DNA of 10,976 nucleotides from Clostridia bacterium (GCA_017452405.1 JAFTMM010000099.1:1-10976), one strand, 5' to 3'. Counted from the first letter of the stretch, positions 1 to 7,349 are shown. Notes: generated by a model not told the origin, from the letters alone. Numbers and translations: made by a program.

Positions 1-47
1 ACGCCACACTTTCTTTCATACGCGTTAAGTACTTCTTTGTCTGTCAT
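1..47 (-). CDS. pyrE: Probable orotate phosphoribosyltransferase, N-terminal start only (runs off left edge)
   Basis: Only the first 15 complete codons are visible (MTDKEVLNAYERKCG), so the identification rests mainly on position. The ATG at 47-45 follows pyrD by 29 bases and has an AAGGTG ribosome binding site at 60-55, seven bases upstream. In Bacillus and Clostridia the gene closing the pyr operon is usually pyrE, whose product joins orotate and PRPP to make orotidine 5'-phosphate, the substrate of PyrF. A short helix ending in a Gly before the substrate-binding segment is typical of the start of PyrE proteins, and the visible residues fit that pattern loosely. No catalytic motif is inside the window. 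Another pyr-linked gene cannot be excluded. Confidence 0.55.
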   Translation of the reverse strand, partial: MTDKEVLNAYERKCG

Positions 48-76
48 AATTATTCACCTTGTTAAGATATTTTATA

Positions 77-982
77 CTAATCTTGAAGCTGTCCGACCAG
101 CTCGTTTATATCGTCTATTTTACACTTCTGCATTTCTTTTGTCAAGTCATTGAGTATGCGAAGGCATGCGTAAGGATCGGAGATGTTTGCCGTTCCCACC
201 TGTACCGCCGTCGCTCCGCAAAGCATAAATTCCAAAACGTCACGCGCAGTCGTGATACCGCCTAGACCGATAATGGGGATATTAACCGCTTTATAGACCT
301 GACGCACCATGCGGAGCGCAATAGGCTTTACGCAAGGACCGCTGAGTCCACCGGTCACGTTGCCGAGTACGGGCTTTCTTTTATAAAGGTCAACTGCCAT
401 ACCCGTAAGAGTATTTATGAGCGACACCGCATCCGCTCCGCCAGCTTCTGCCGCGCGCGCGTTATCCGCAATGTTGGACACGTTAGGCGTAAGCTTGATA
501 ATTAAGGGCTTTTTGCAATATTTTCTCGCAGCCTTAGTTACTTCCTCTACCGATTCGGGAAGAACGCCGAAAGACATTCCGCCTGCTTTTACGTTAGGAC
601 AGCTTATGTTCAGCTCGATCATATCAACGTCAGCGTCCGAAAGTCTTTCGCAAATACGTTCGTAGTCGGAAAGAGTCGAGCCGGCAGCATTTGCAATTAC
701 CGCCGTTCCGCTTGCGCGCATGAACGGAATTTCGTTCTTTATAAAAGCTTCAACGCCGGGATTTTGCAGTCCGACGCAATTGAGTATTCCACTCTTGGTT
801 TCAGCAATACGAACGCCGTCGTTACCCTCTCTGGGGAGAAGAGTAAGACCTTTAGACGAAATACCGCCGAGTAGTCCAACGTCGTAAAAGGAATTATATT
901 CCCTGCCGAATCCGAACGTTCCCGAAGCAGCAATAATAGGATTTTTGAGTTTTACTCCGCAAAGATTTACTTCGGTATTCAT
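77..982 (-). CDS. pyrD: Dihydroorotate dehydrogenase B (NAD+), catalytic subunit
   Basis: FMN enzyme that oxidises dihydroorotate to orotate in the cytoplasm; in the type 1B form electrons pass to NAD+ through PyrK. The 301-aa product has the FMN-binding N-terminal segment (NPIIAASGTFGFG, about 14-26), the NISCPN motif at 125-130 whose Cys128 is the expected active-site base of class 1 enzymes, LINTLTGM near 188-195, and the phosphate-binding GLGGI and VQVGTA segments near 239-266. Length matches the family (about 300-310). I chose the ATG at 982-980 and not the in-frame start 42 bases upstream, because a GGAGGTG ribosome binding site lies at 994-988 and the family begins at this point. The ATG overlaps the pyrK TGA by four bases, as expected for a gene coupled to its partner subunit. 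The protein itself looks intact although its partner pyrK is interrupted. Confidence 0.96.
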   Translation of the reverse strand: MNTEVNLCGVKLKNPIIAASGTFGFGREYNSFYDVGLLGGISSKGLTLLPREGNDGVRIAETKSGILNCVGLQNPGVEAFIKNEIPFMRASGTAVIANAAGSTLSDYERICERLSDADVDMIELNISCPNVKAGGMSFGVLPESVEEVTKAARKYCKKPLIIKLTPNVSNIADNARAAEAGGADAVSLINTLTGMAVDLYKRKPVLGNVTGGLSGPCVKPIALRMVRQVYKAVNIPIIGLGGITTARDVLEFMLCGATAVQVGTANISDPYACLRILNDLTKEMQKCKIDDINELVGQLQD

Positions 983-1311
983 TCGTACACCTCCGTTGAA
1001 AGGAACACGGGTCCGTCCTTGCAAACTCTTTTATTGCTTCCGCCTACTTTGCAGGTGCAGGTCAAGCATGCGCCTACTCCACAACCCATACGCTGTTCAA
1101 GCGATAAATAAGTAGTAATATTATTCGCCTCACCGAGTCTTTTAACTGCTTTCATAAGAGGTTCGGGACCGCAACAGAAAATAACGTCGGGACGATATCC
1201 TTTCTCCATATCTTCGGCAAGCGCGTTTACGGGATAGCCGTGATAGCCGACAGAACCGTCGTCCGTGCAAAGAGTGAGCTTTCCGAGCTTGGCAAAGCCC
1301 TCGGCAAGCAA
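979..1311 (-). pseudogene. pyrK: PyrK C-terminal part, separated by an in-frame stop
   Basis: Second part of the dihydroorotate dehydrogenase B electron-transfer subunit. It is in the same frame as the upstream piece and continues the family sequence directly after the TAA at 1320-1318. It carries the rest of the NAD-binding lobe (TDDGSVG, then FCCGPEPLMKA) and the C-terminal [2Fe-2S] site: Cys77, Cys82, Cys85 and Cys97 counted from the TTG at 1311, in CGVGACLTCTC followed by VCKDGPVF. The only in-frame start near its beginning is this TTG, with no convincing ribosome binding site before it, and a separate product would begin in the middle of a Rossmann-like domain. It is therefore best read as the tail of a broken gene, or of a gene with a sequence error, and not as an independent gene. 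Its TGA overlaps the pyrD ATG by four bases. Confidence 0.85.
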
Positions 1312-1317
1312 AATATT

Positions 1318-1728
1318 TTATTCTGAAGCAAAGCCGTTGTATATACGAACGTTGCTCTCCGACTGCGCTTCCGCCGTTATATAAAGCGGTACTACTCCCA
1401 GTCCTCCTCCCACGATAGCCACGTTTTCTGCATTCATCATAGGGAAGCCGTTACCGAGTGGAAGCGTTACGCGAATATTATCGCCTTCTTCCAGCCAGGT
1501 AAGCGAAACCGTGCCCTCGCCTTTTACTTGATATACAAATGTAATCGTATTCGCGGTCGCATGGCAGATTCCGAGCGGACGACGAAGTATGCAGTCTTCT
1601 CTCGGGACTTCGAGCATAGCAAACTGCCCTGCCTGAATGAACGGCAATGCAGAAAAGGAAACTTCGAGATAATATACCCCGGGCGCTACTTCAAAATTAG
1701 TTTTTACTTCTCCCAAATAGTCGTTCAT
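1318..1728 (-). CDS. pyrK: PyrK N-terminal part (dihydroorotate dehydrogenase B electron-transfer subunit), cut by in-frame TAA
   Basis: PyrK is a ferredoxin-reductase-like protein with FAD and a [2Fe-2S] cluster that carries electrons from PyrD to NAD+. This 136-residue piece contains the FAD-binding beta barrel, with the ILRRPLGI motif near 47-54, and the start of the NAD-binding lobe, with VGGGLGVVPL near 106-115. It ends at NGFASE, exactly where family members continue. The following codons in the same frame (1317-979) restore the missing second half, so the full reading frame would be about 249 codons, close to the roughly 256 aa of Bacillus PyrK. The ATG overlaps the pyrF TGA (ATGA at 1728-1725); the ribosome binding site is weak (AAGAG), suggesting coupling to pyrF translation. 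A 136-aa product would lack the iron-sulfur site and should not transfer electrons to NAD+. Confidence 0.9.
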   Translation of the reverse strand: MNDYLGEVKTNFEVAPGVYYLEVSFSALPFIQAGQFAMLEVPREDCILRRPLGICHATANTITFVYQVKGEGTVSLTWLEEGDNIRVTLPLGNGFPMMNAENVAIVGGGLGVVPLYITAEAQSESNVRIYNGFASE

Positions 1729-2597
1729 TTTCTCTTTAACGCCCCTACAAGGTCCTCTCTCATATCTACCGAAGCCGCGTAAGCTGCATCTGCGAAACTC
1801 ATGCCTTTATATTTTTCCTGCTTGTAAGCGCAGATAATGCCACGGCTGGAGTTAACGATACCCCCCTTGCCGTTTTCGTCAAAGCCGGCTACCGCTCCGT
1901 CCGCACCACCGCCCTGCGCTCCGTAACCGGGCACGAGGAAGAAGGTGTGAGGCATAAGTTTTCTGAGGTCTTTTGCCTGCGAGGGATACGTTGCGCCTAC
2001 TACCGCGCCTACGTTGGAATAACCGCTTGCGCCGATACAGTCAGCGCCCCAACCGCTGACGAGCTTAGCCATTTGTTCGTACACGGTAAGTCCGTTTTCA
2101 AGACGGAGGTCCTGAAGCTCTCCGCCCGAAGGATTGGAGGTCTTAACGAGCGCAAATATGCCTTTATCTTCTTTGCCGAGGAAAGGCTTAATACCGTCCG
2201 AGCCGAGATATCCGTTTACGGTAAGAAAGTCTCTGTTGAAATCGCCGTTGGTGAAAGCGTGCGCGTACTGCTTTGCCGTTGCTCCAATATCGTTTCTCTT
2301 AGCATCCGCAATAACGATCATGCCCGATTCCTTAGCAAACTTCATGGTCTCGGAGAATACCGTCATTCCAAGCAGTCCGCAAGCCTCGTAATACACTATC
2401 TGTACTTTTACGGCAGGAACGATGTCCTTAATTTTATCAATAATGCGCGCGTTAAACTCTATCGTGCTTTCCGCAAGCGCCTTAGCGTCGTCTCTAACTT
2501 TTTCATAATTTGGAAGATAATCTGGAGCGGTGTCCAGTCCAATAACGCTGGGATTGCCCATTTCATCAATCTTTTTAATCAGTTCGTCAATAATCAT
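1725..2597 (-). CDS. pyrF: Orotidine 5'-phosphate decarboxylase, subfamily 2
   Basis: Catalyses the last step of UMP synthesis, decarboxylation of orotidine 5'-phosphate. The 290-residue product is longer than the roughly 240-aa enzyme of Bacillus and matches the subfamily 2 type found in many Clostridia, Actinobacteria and Bacteroidetes. The catalytic motif is DAKRND, with Asp98, Lys100 and Asp103; the first substrate-binding Asp is in VIGLDTAPD near residue 22, and the phosphate-binding loop is VNSSRGIICAY near 246-256. The ATG at 2597 has a GGAAG ribosome binding site that overlaps the end of pyrC. The gene sits between pyrC and pyrK, the order common in Clostridia; in Bacillus pyrF comes after pyrD. 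No sign of damage. Confidence 0.96.
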   Translation of the reverse strand: MIIDELIKKIDEMGNPSVIGLDTAPDYLPNYEKVRDDAKALAESTIEFNARIIDKIKDIVPAVKVQIVYYEACGLLGMTVFSETMKFAKESGMIVIADAKRNDIGATAKQYAHAFTNGDFNRDFLTVNGYLGSDGIKPFLGKEDKGIFALVKTSNPSGGELQDLRLENGLTVYEQMAKLVSGWGADCIGASGYSNVGAVVGATYPSQAKDLRKLMPHTFFLVPGYGAQGGGADGAVAGFDENGKGGIVNSSRGIICAYKQEKYKGMSFADAAYAASVDMREDLVGALKRK

Positions 2598-2611
2598 TAG
2601 CTTTTACTTCC

Positions 2612-3871
2612 TTAATATTTAATTACACCGCCAACGACGGTATTCTGTACTTTTCCTTTGAGATGCCAACCGTCAAACACACAGTTCTTTCCTTTGCTTT
2701 TCAGTTCGCTTGCCTTAACGGTCCACTCTGCATCGGGATCGAATACTACGAGATCCGCCATCATGCCCGGTTTAACGCGTACTACGGGGAGGCCAAGAAG
2801 TTTTGCCGGAGTCTGGCTCATCAGGCTTACGAGGGAAACCATATCAATATCACCCGTTTCCACGAGATAGGTGTACGCTACCGACAGCGCCGTTTCGAGT
2901 CCTACCGATCCAAAAGGCGCAAGGTCGAATTCCCTATTCTTTTCTCCCATAGTATGAGGAGCGTGATCGGTTGCGATTACGTCAATCGTGCCGTCCTTTA
3001 AGCCTTCAATAATTGCTTCAACGTCAGAGGGCTCACGAAGCGGAGGATTAATTTTAGCGTTAGTGTTATACGAAAGAATTTCTTCATCTGTTGCCGAGAA
3101 ATAGTGAGGACAGGTTTCGCAAGTAACCTTTACTCCACGCGCTTTGGCTTCTCGTATAAGCTGGACGCTTCCCGCCGTAGACACGTGACAAACGTGCAAT
3201 CTTGCGTCGAGTGACTCAGCAAGCACTATATCACGCGCCGTGCCTATTTCTTCCGCCGCGCGGTTAATACCTCGCAGTCCTGCAATCGTAGCGTTAACGC
3301 CCTCGTTTACAACGCCGTCACCGCTTACCGTACTATCCTCGGCGTGGTCTACTATGAGAATATTCAGCGTTTTAGCGTATTCGAGCGCGTTACGCATAAT
3401 ACCGCTGTTCATGACGGGACGGCCGTCGTCGCTGACGGCTACGATACCCGCTTCTTTCATCTTACCCATTTCGGCAAGCTCTTCGCCTTTCTGACCTTTT
3501 GTTATGCAACCTATCGGATAAACGCGCGCATAATCGGCTTCGCGACCACGCATAGCTACGTAGCGCGCCATAGCAGGACTGTCGATTACAGGATTGGTAT
3601 TAGGCATACACGCAATGGACGTATAGCCACCGCATACGGCGGCATAACTGCCCGATGCGATCGTTTCCTTATTTTCAAAGCCCGGCTCTCGGAGATGGCA
3701 ATGCATGTCCACAAGTCCGGGAAGTATGAATTTTCCACGAGCGTCTATAACCTCGTCGGCTATTACGTTTAAGTTTTCGCCTACTTTATTAATCCTGCCG
3801 TTTTCGATATAAACGTCTGCGTTGAACTCGTTGCCGTCTATGATTTTTCCGTTTTTAATCAGTATACTCAT
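2612..3871 (-). CDS. pyrC: Dihydroorotase, type I
   Basis: Zinc amidohydrolase that cyclises carbamoyl aspartate to dihydroorotate. The 419-residue product has the expected metal site: His57 and His59 in DMHCHLREPG, Asp149 in AVSDDG, His176 in VDHAED, His229 in HVCHVST and Asp302 in ATDHAPH. Asp149 replaces the carbamylated lysine of type II enzymes, which places it with the Bacillus-type class. The substrate-binding Arg61 follows the HxH motif, and MPNTNP lies near 89-94. The start overlaps the pyrB TGA by four bases, with GGAGG just upstream, inside the last codons of pyrB. Length is normal (about 425-430 in relatives). Confidence 0.97.
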   Translation of the reverse strand: MSILIKNGKIIDGNEFNADVYIENGRINKVGENLNVIADEVIDARGKFILPGLVDMHCHLREPGFENKETIASGSYAAVCGGYTSIACMPNTNPVIDSPAMARYVAMRGREADYARVYPIGCITKGQKGEELAEMGKMKEAGIVAVSDDGRPVMNSGIMRNALEYAKTLNILIVDHAEDSTVSGDGVVNEGVNATIAGLRGINRAAEEIGTARDIVLAESLDARLHVCHVSTAGSVQLIREAKARGVKVTCETCPHYFSATDEEILSYNTNAKINPPLREPSDVEAIIEGLKDGTIDVIATDHAPHTMGEKNREFDLAPFGSVGLETALSVAYTYLVETGDIDMVSLVSLMSQTPAKLLGLPVVRVKPGMMADLVVFDPDAEWTVKASELKSKGKNCVFDGWHLKGKVQNTVVGGVIKY

Positions 3872-4785
3872 GCGTTACCTCCTACAAGAATATCCATTAC
3901 AGCCATTCGCACGGCTACTCCGTTGGTTACTTGCTCCTCTATCACGCTACTTGCGCCGTCAACGAGTCCACTGCCAATTTCTATTCCTCTGTTTACGGGA
4001 CCGGGATGCATAACTATTGCGCCCGGACACGCGCTTTCCAGCTTGTCCCTCGTGATTGCGAACAGTTCCGCATATTCAGACGTAGACGGAAAAAGTCCCG
4101 CTTTCTGGCGTTCGAGCTGAAGTCTAAGCCCCATAACCACGTTTGCGCCTGCAATCGCGCTTTCAACGTCGGTGGACACTTCACAGCCGAGCTCCTCAAC
4201 GCCTTTGGGAAGAAGAGTATGAGGCGCAACGACTACCGTTTCCGCGCCGAGCTTGCCTAACGCCCAAAGGTTACTGCGCGCTACTCTGGAATGTTTGATG
4301 TCGCCTACTAAAACGACTTTTAAATCCTTGAGCGTGCCAAACTTTTCGCGCATCGTGAAGAGGTCGAGCAGACTTTGCGTGGGATGTTCGTTCATTCCGT
4401 CGCCTGCGTTTATTACTGCGGACTTTACGTGCTTTGCAAGAAGCTGAGGAGCGCCTGCCATAGAGTGGCGGATAACGATTACGTCAGTCATGAGCGCATC
4501 CAGCGTTTTTCCGGTATCCACGAGCGACTCGCCCTTTTTGACCGAAGAGGTTGCGACGTTAATCGTTAGCGTACGTGCGCCTAAGCTCTCGGCAGCCGTC
4601 AGAAAGGAATTTTGCGTTCTCGTGCTATTCTCGTAAAAAAGCGTGGACACGCATTTGCCACGCAAGTTATCCAAAGTCTGGCGCGAAAGTAACGCTTCTT
4701 TCATTTCCACCGCATGATCAAGCACGTACTCGATTTCTTCGGCTGTGAGATCTTTAAGTCCTAATAAGTCCTTTTTGCGTAACAT
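3868..4785 (-). CDS. pyrB: Aspartate carbamoyltransferase, catalytic chain
   Basis: Joins carbamoyl phosphate and aspartate, the first committed step of pyrimidine synthesis. The 305-residue product shows the carbamoyl-phosphate motif STRT at 54-57, KGES at 84-87, IRH at 105-107, HPTQ at 134-137, the aspartate-domain GDIKHSRVARS near 161-171, and HPGPVNRG at 260-267. The residue after STRT is Gln where many family members have Arg; this position is not among the main catalytic residues, so activity is expected. The ATG is one base after the stop of the upstream pseudouridine synthase gene, with AAGGA about eight bases before it. There is therefore no room for a pyr attenuator leader. No regulatory-chain gene (pyrI) adjoins it; Bacillus-type enzymes work as catalytic trimers without one. 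Confidence 0.97.
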   Translation of the reverse strand: MLRKKDLLGLKDLTAEEIEYVLDHAVEMKEALLSRQTLDNLRGKCVSTLFYENSTRTQNSFLTAAESLGARTLTINVATSSVKKGESLVDTGKTLDALMTDVIVIRHSMAGAPQLLAKHVKSAVINAGDGMNEHPTQSLLDLFTMREKFGTLKDLKVVLVGDIKHSRVARSNLWALGKLGAETVVVAPHTLLPKGVEELGCEVSTDVESAIAGANVVMGLRLQLERQKAGLFPSTSEYAELFAITRDKLESACPGAIVMHPGPVNRGIEIGSGLVDGASSVIEEQVTNGVAVRMAVMDILVGGNA

Positions 4786-4786
4786 T

Positions 4787-5686
4787 TTATCTTTCCTTTT
4801 CGCGTAGTAATTTCAGTATTTTTTCAAAACGTTCGGGCAACGGCGCAGTAAACGTCATTTCCTCCTCCGTTTTAGGGTGCTTAACAGTCAGGCTGTAAGC
4901 GTGAAGGAGTTGCCCCTTACTTCCATATTTAGCTCCGCTTCCGTACTCCTCGTCGCCTGTTATAGGGTGTCCGAGGCTTTTTGCGTGTATTCGTATTTGG
5001 TGCGTTCTGCCCGTCAGTATGTTAAACTTTACGAGATCGTGCGCGCCTATACTTTCAATAACTTCGTAATCGGTGATAGCGGTTCTGCCTTCGGGCACGA
5101 TTGCCATCAGCTTGCGATCGCGCGGTGATCTGCCTATCGGGGCGTTAATTCGCCCACTTTTTTCTTTTAAATGACCGTCTATAAGTCCAAGATATATTTT
5201 TGTAACCGCTCTATCCGCTATCTGCCGTGACAGCGAAAGATGAGCTTTGTCATTTTTTGCAATTATGATTACACCACTCGTATTCTTATCAAGTCGGTGA
5301 ACTATGCCCGGACGGAGCGCGCCGTTTATCGCCGAAAGATTTTTCAGCCGAAAAAGCAGAGCATTTACGAGAGTATTGTCGTAATTGCCTGGAGCGGGAT
5401 GAACCGTCAAGCCTTGCTGTTTGTTCACGACCGCAATATCATCGTCTTCGTAGATCAGTTCAATCGGTATATCTTTCGGTTCAGCCGTCGTAATCACTTC
5501 GGGCGGATTGAGCTCTATTTCATCGCCGTCTTTAACAATACTTCCGCATTTGATTTTGTCCGAGCCGTTCACAAGCGCGTAACCGCCGTCAATCAGCTGT
5601 TTAATATACGAACGCGTATATTCGGTTTCGTCGGCAAGATATACGTCTAAGCGCAGTTTTTCGCCTTTGTCTACCAGATATTTCAC
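4787..5686 (-). CDS. RluA/RluD-family 23S rRNA-type pseudouridine synthase
   Basis: Isomerises uridine to pseudouridine in RNA, probably large-subunit rRNA as in E. coli RluD; the exact target site cannot be read from sequence. The 299-residue protein has an N-terminal S4 RNA-binding domain (about 10-60, with SYIKQLIDGGYALVN) and a catalytic domain with the HRLDKNTSG motif at 130-138; Asp133 is the expected nucleophile. GRTHQIRIH at 226-234 and the DEEYG segment near 245-249 are also typical. It starts with GTG at 5686-5684, overlapping the lspA TGA (GTGA), with AAGGAAAG upstream. It matches ylyB of Bacillus, which is likewise found between lspA and the pyr genes. Confidence 0.94.
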   Translation of the reverse strand: MKYLVDKGEKLRLDVYLADETEYTRSYIKQLIDGGYALVNGSDKIKCGSIVKDGDEIELNPPEVITTAEPKDIPIELIYEDDDIAVVNKQQGLTVHPAPGNYDNTLVNALLFRLKNLSAINGALRPGIVHRLDKNTSGVIIIAKNDKAHLSLSRQIADRAVTKIYLGLIDGHLKEKSGRINAPIGRSPRDRKLMAIVPEGRTAITDYEVIESIGAHDLVKFNILTGRTHQIRIHAKSLGHPITGDEEYGSGAKYGSKGQLLHAYSLTVKHPKTEEEMTFTAPLPERFEKILKLLREKER

Positions 5687-6276
5687 TCTAAACTTTCCTT
5701 TTCAGCTCCCCTTTCGCTTTCGACCTCTTTTTTCTTAGGCTTAAAGAACATAATTATTATGCATACGACCATCATAATAACGCCTATTACGAGGCATACG
5801 TCTGCAATGTTGAATATAGGGAAGCTCTGTCCGAACGGATAAAAACTCAAAAAGTCACGAACGTAGCCGAAAGCTAGTCTGTCTACTAAGTTACCGGTTG
5901 CACCGCCTGCGATAAGTGACAGTGATATGATAAAAAACGTGTTTTTCCTACTATCGGGAAAGAACAGGATAAACAGAAACAGCGTAACCGCAATAAACTT
6001 CAGTATGATAACTATCGTCATAAATGCGCTACTGCCACCGCCTATCGACCACGCGCCACCCGTATTTTGCGTATACGTTATATAAAAAAAGCCTTCTATG
6101 ACCGTAGCAAGTTTGTGGTACGATCCGGTTGCGCTCATTCCATCCGCGATGCAAGCGTCTACCACCGCCGTCTTTGAAACGAGGTCGGCAATAATTGCTA
6201 CGGCGACTATTAAAACCGCCACGACAGACTGAATAATATATTTCTTTTTGTCGGGTTTATTTATTTGAAATTTCAT
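5683..6276 (-). CDS. lspA: Lipoprotein signal peptidase (signal peptidase II)
   Basis: Membrane aspartyl protease that removes signal peptides from lipoproteins after lipid attachment. The 197-residue product has four hydrophobic segments (about 13-31, 86-106, 112-128 and 155-177). The two catalytic aspartates are Asp141 in GYVRDF and Asp159 in FNIADV, preceded by the conserved GNLVDR (127-133); NTGGAWS at 71-77 matches the conserved N-terminal loop, which is NTGAAFS or similar in relatives. It is somewhat longer than the usual 150-170 residues, because of a charged N-terminus and a lysine/glutamate-rich cytoplasmic tail. The ATG lies 20 bases inside the end of sepF, with a distant GGAG before it, so translation is probably coupled to sepF. 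Confidence 0.95.
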   Translation of the reverse strand: MKFQINKPDKKKYIIQSVVAVLIVAVAIIADLVSKTAVVDACIADGMSATGSYHKLATVIEGFFYITYTQNTGGAWSIGGGSSAFMTIVIILKFIAVTLFLFILFFPDSRKNTFFIISLSLIAGGATGNLVDRLAFGYVRDFLSFYPFGQSFPIFNIADVCLVIGVIMMVVCIIIMFFKPKKKEVESERGAEKESLE

Positions 6277-6646
6277 GCGGAATGGTTACTCCAACACCTT
6301 CGGGAGAAAGCAGGAAAATATTGCCTGCTATGCGCAGAATACTACCGTTAAGAGCATACATAGCGCCTGCAGTAAAGTCGAGCGTGCGTTGCGCCGCTAC
6401 TGCATCTGCTCCGTCGAGATTAATTATAGCAGGCTCTTTGCGTTTGAGATAATCAATAAGCGTCTGCACGTCGTTGAGCGTTTTCGGCTCGTATACGAGG
6501 ACGTTCTGATAATCACGAGGCACGATTTTATCCGCGCTCGTCGGAGGAAGCATAGGTTCTTCTCTTACGGTAGACTTACGAGAATACGGCTCGTTGTGCG
6601 TATCTTCAAAGAAGGGATAATCTTCTATACTGTGTCTTTCGCTCAT
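6257..6646 (-). CDS. sepF: Cell division protein SepF
   Basis: SepF binds FtsZ, aligns filaments at the division site and can serve as a membrane anchor for the ring. The 129-residue product has the SepF core at about 48-119: VLVYEPKTLNDVQTLIDYLK, then AIINL, AQRTLDFTAGAMYALNG and FLLSPEGV. The first 45 residues are a polar linker. The usual N-terminal amphipathic membrane-targeting helix (of the kind LFDKLKNFF) is not evident; the protein begins MSERHSIEDYPFF. The start is well supported by AAGGAGAG five bases before the ATG at 6646, and there is only an 11-base gap after yggS, so the helix is probably absent and not missed. Being next to yggS/ylmE is the standard arrangement in Gram-positive bacteria. 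Confidence 0.93.
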   Translation of the reverse strand: MSERHSIEDYPFFEDTHNEPYSRKSTVREEPMLPPTSADKIVPRDYQNVLVYEPKTLNDVQTLIDYLKRKEPAIINLDGADAVAAQRTLDFTAGAMYALNGSILRIAGNIFLLSPEGVGVTIPHEISNK

Positions 6647-6657
6647 CTTTTCTCTCC

Positions 6658-7308
6658 TTATTTCTGAGGATAAACCCTTGCGCCGAATAGCGCAGTTCCC
6701 GGTCTTATCATATTTGCGCCGTATGAAATAGCCTTTTCATAGTCGTCGCTCATGCCCATTGAAAGATATTCGGCTTCGGGATAAATCTCTTTTAATTCGT
6801 CCGACAGCATTTTCATTCCTGAATACATTTCGTCCTTAGCGTCTATTGGAAGAACGGTCATAAGTCCTTTTATTCGCAGATGCGGTAAAGCGCTTATTTC
6901 GCGCGCAAGCCCTATCGTTTCACCGGCAGGGCAACCGCTCTTGTTTTCCTCTTCGCCGTAATTAACTTCGATAAGAACGTCCATAACTTTATTTATTTTA
7001 GCGCAACGCTTTTCGATTTCCAGCGCAAGTTCAAGCCTGTCCACCGACTGTATCATGCATACCTTGTCCACGATATACTTAACTTTGTTGGTCTGAAGCG
7101 CGCCGATAAAATGCACTTCGGGCATATCGAGTTCGTCGTACTTGGACAAAAGTTCTTGCACTCTGTTTTCGCCCATTGCCGTAATACCGAACTTTTTGAG
7201 TCCGTTTATTTCTTCCGCCGTTCTGGTTTTGGTAGCCGCAACGATTTTAACGGCGTGAGGCGCAGATTTGACAACATCTATAAGCTTTTTAACTTCGAAT
7301 TCGTTCAA
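6658..7308 (-). CDS. yggS: YggS/YlmE family pyridoxal 5'-phosphate-binding protein
   Basis: Small PLP-binding protein with an alanine-racemase-like barrel, thought to keep PLP and amino-acid pools balanced; no catalytic activity is established. From the TTG start it has 216 residues. The PLP lysine is Lys27 in VAATKTR. Other family motifs are GENRVQELL, HFIGALQTNK, SVDRLELA, VLIEVNYGEEENKSG, GLMTV, LSMGMSDDYEKAI and RPGTALFGAR near the end. I prefer the TTG at 7308-7306, because GGAGG lies five bases before it (7318-7314). The in-frame ATGs at 7335 and 7326 have no ribosome binding site and both lie in the arms of a perfect hairpin at the predicted transcript 5' end. The ATG at 7335 (225 aa) remains possible. 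It is the first gene of the long operon. Confidence 0.93.
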   Translation of the reverse strand: MNEFEVKKLIDVVKSAPHAVKIVAATKTRTAEEINGLKKFGITAMGENRVQELLSKYDELDMPEVHFIGALQTNKVKYIVDKVCMIQSVDRLELALEIEKRCAKINKVMDVLIEVNYGEEENKSGCPAGETIGLAREISALPHLRIKGLMTVLPIDAKDEMYSGMKMLSDELKEIYPEAEYLSMGMSDDYEKAISYGANMIRPGTALFGARVYPQK

Positions 7309-7322
7309 ACGTTCCTCCGTCA

Positions 7323-7342
7323 GCATACTACTCATAGTATGC
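7323..7342 (-). promoter_or_regulatory. Perfect inverted repeat at the predicted 5' end of the yggS-pyr operon mRNA
   Basis: Two 8-base arms, GCATACTA and TAGTATGC, surround a four-base loop. With the promoter just upstream, transcription should begin near 7343, so the mRNA would open with this stem-loop at about +2 to +21, directly followed by the GGAGG site at 7318-7314. It could protect the mRNA 5' end, act as an operator for a DNA-binding repressor, or mask the two ATGs in its arms. The repeat itself is plain in the sequence; its role is inference. Confidence 0.6.
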
Positions 7343-7349
7343 CATATAG

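Noticed and set aside
983..1024. A 14-residue extension of pyrD beginning at 1024.
   Set aside because: It overlaps the end of pyrK in another frame, while the ATG at 982 has a strong GGAGGTG site and the conserved start of the family.
1318..1320. TAA as a reassigned sense codon, to rescue pyrK.
   Set aside because: Other genes here (yggS, pyrC, the rluD-family gene, nfnA, the 218-aa gene) end naturally at TAA, so a changed genetic code does not fit.
1947..2600. Long plus-strand open frame of 217 codons opposite pyrF (and similar plus-strand frames elsewhere).
   Set aside because: It is antisense to a clearly conserved gene, has no recognisable motif and no ribosome binding site; such frames arise from codon bias of the real gene.
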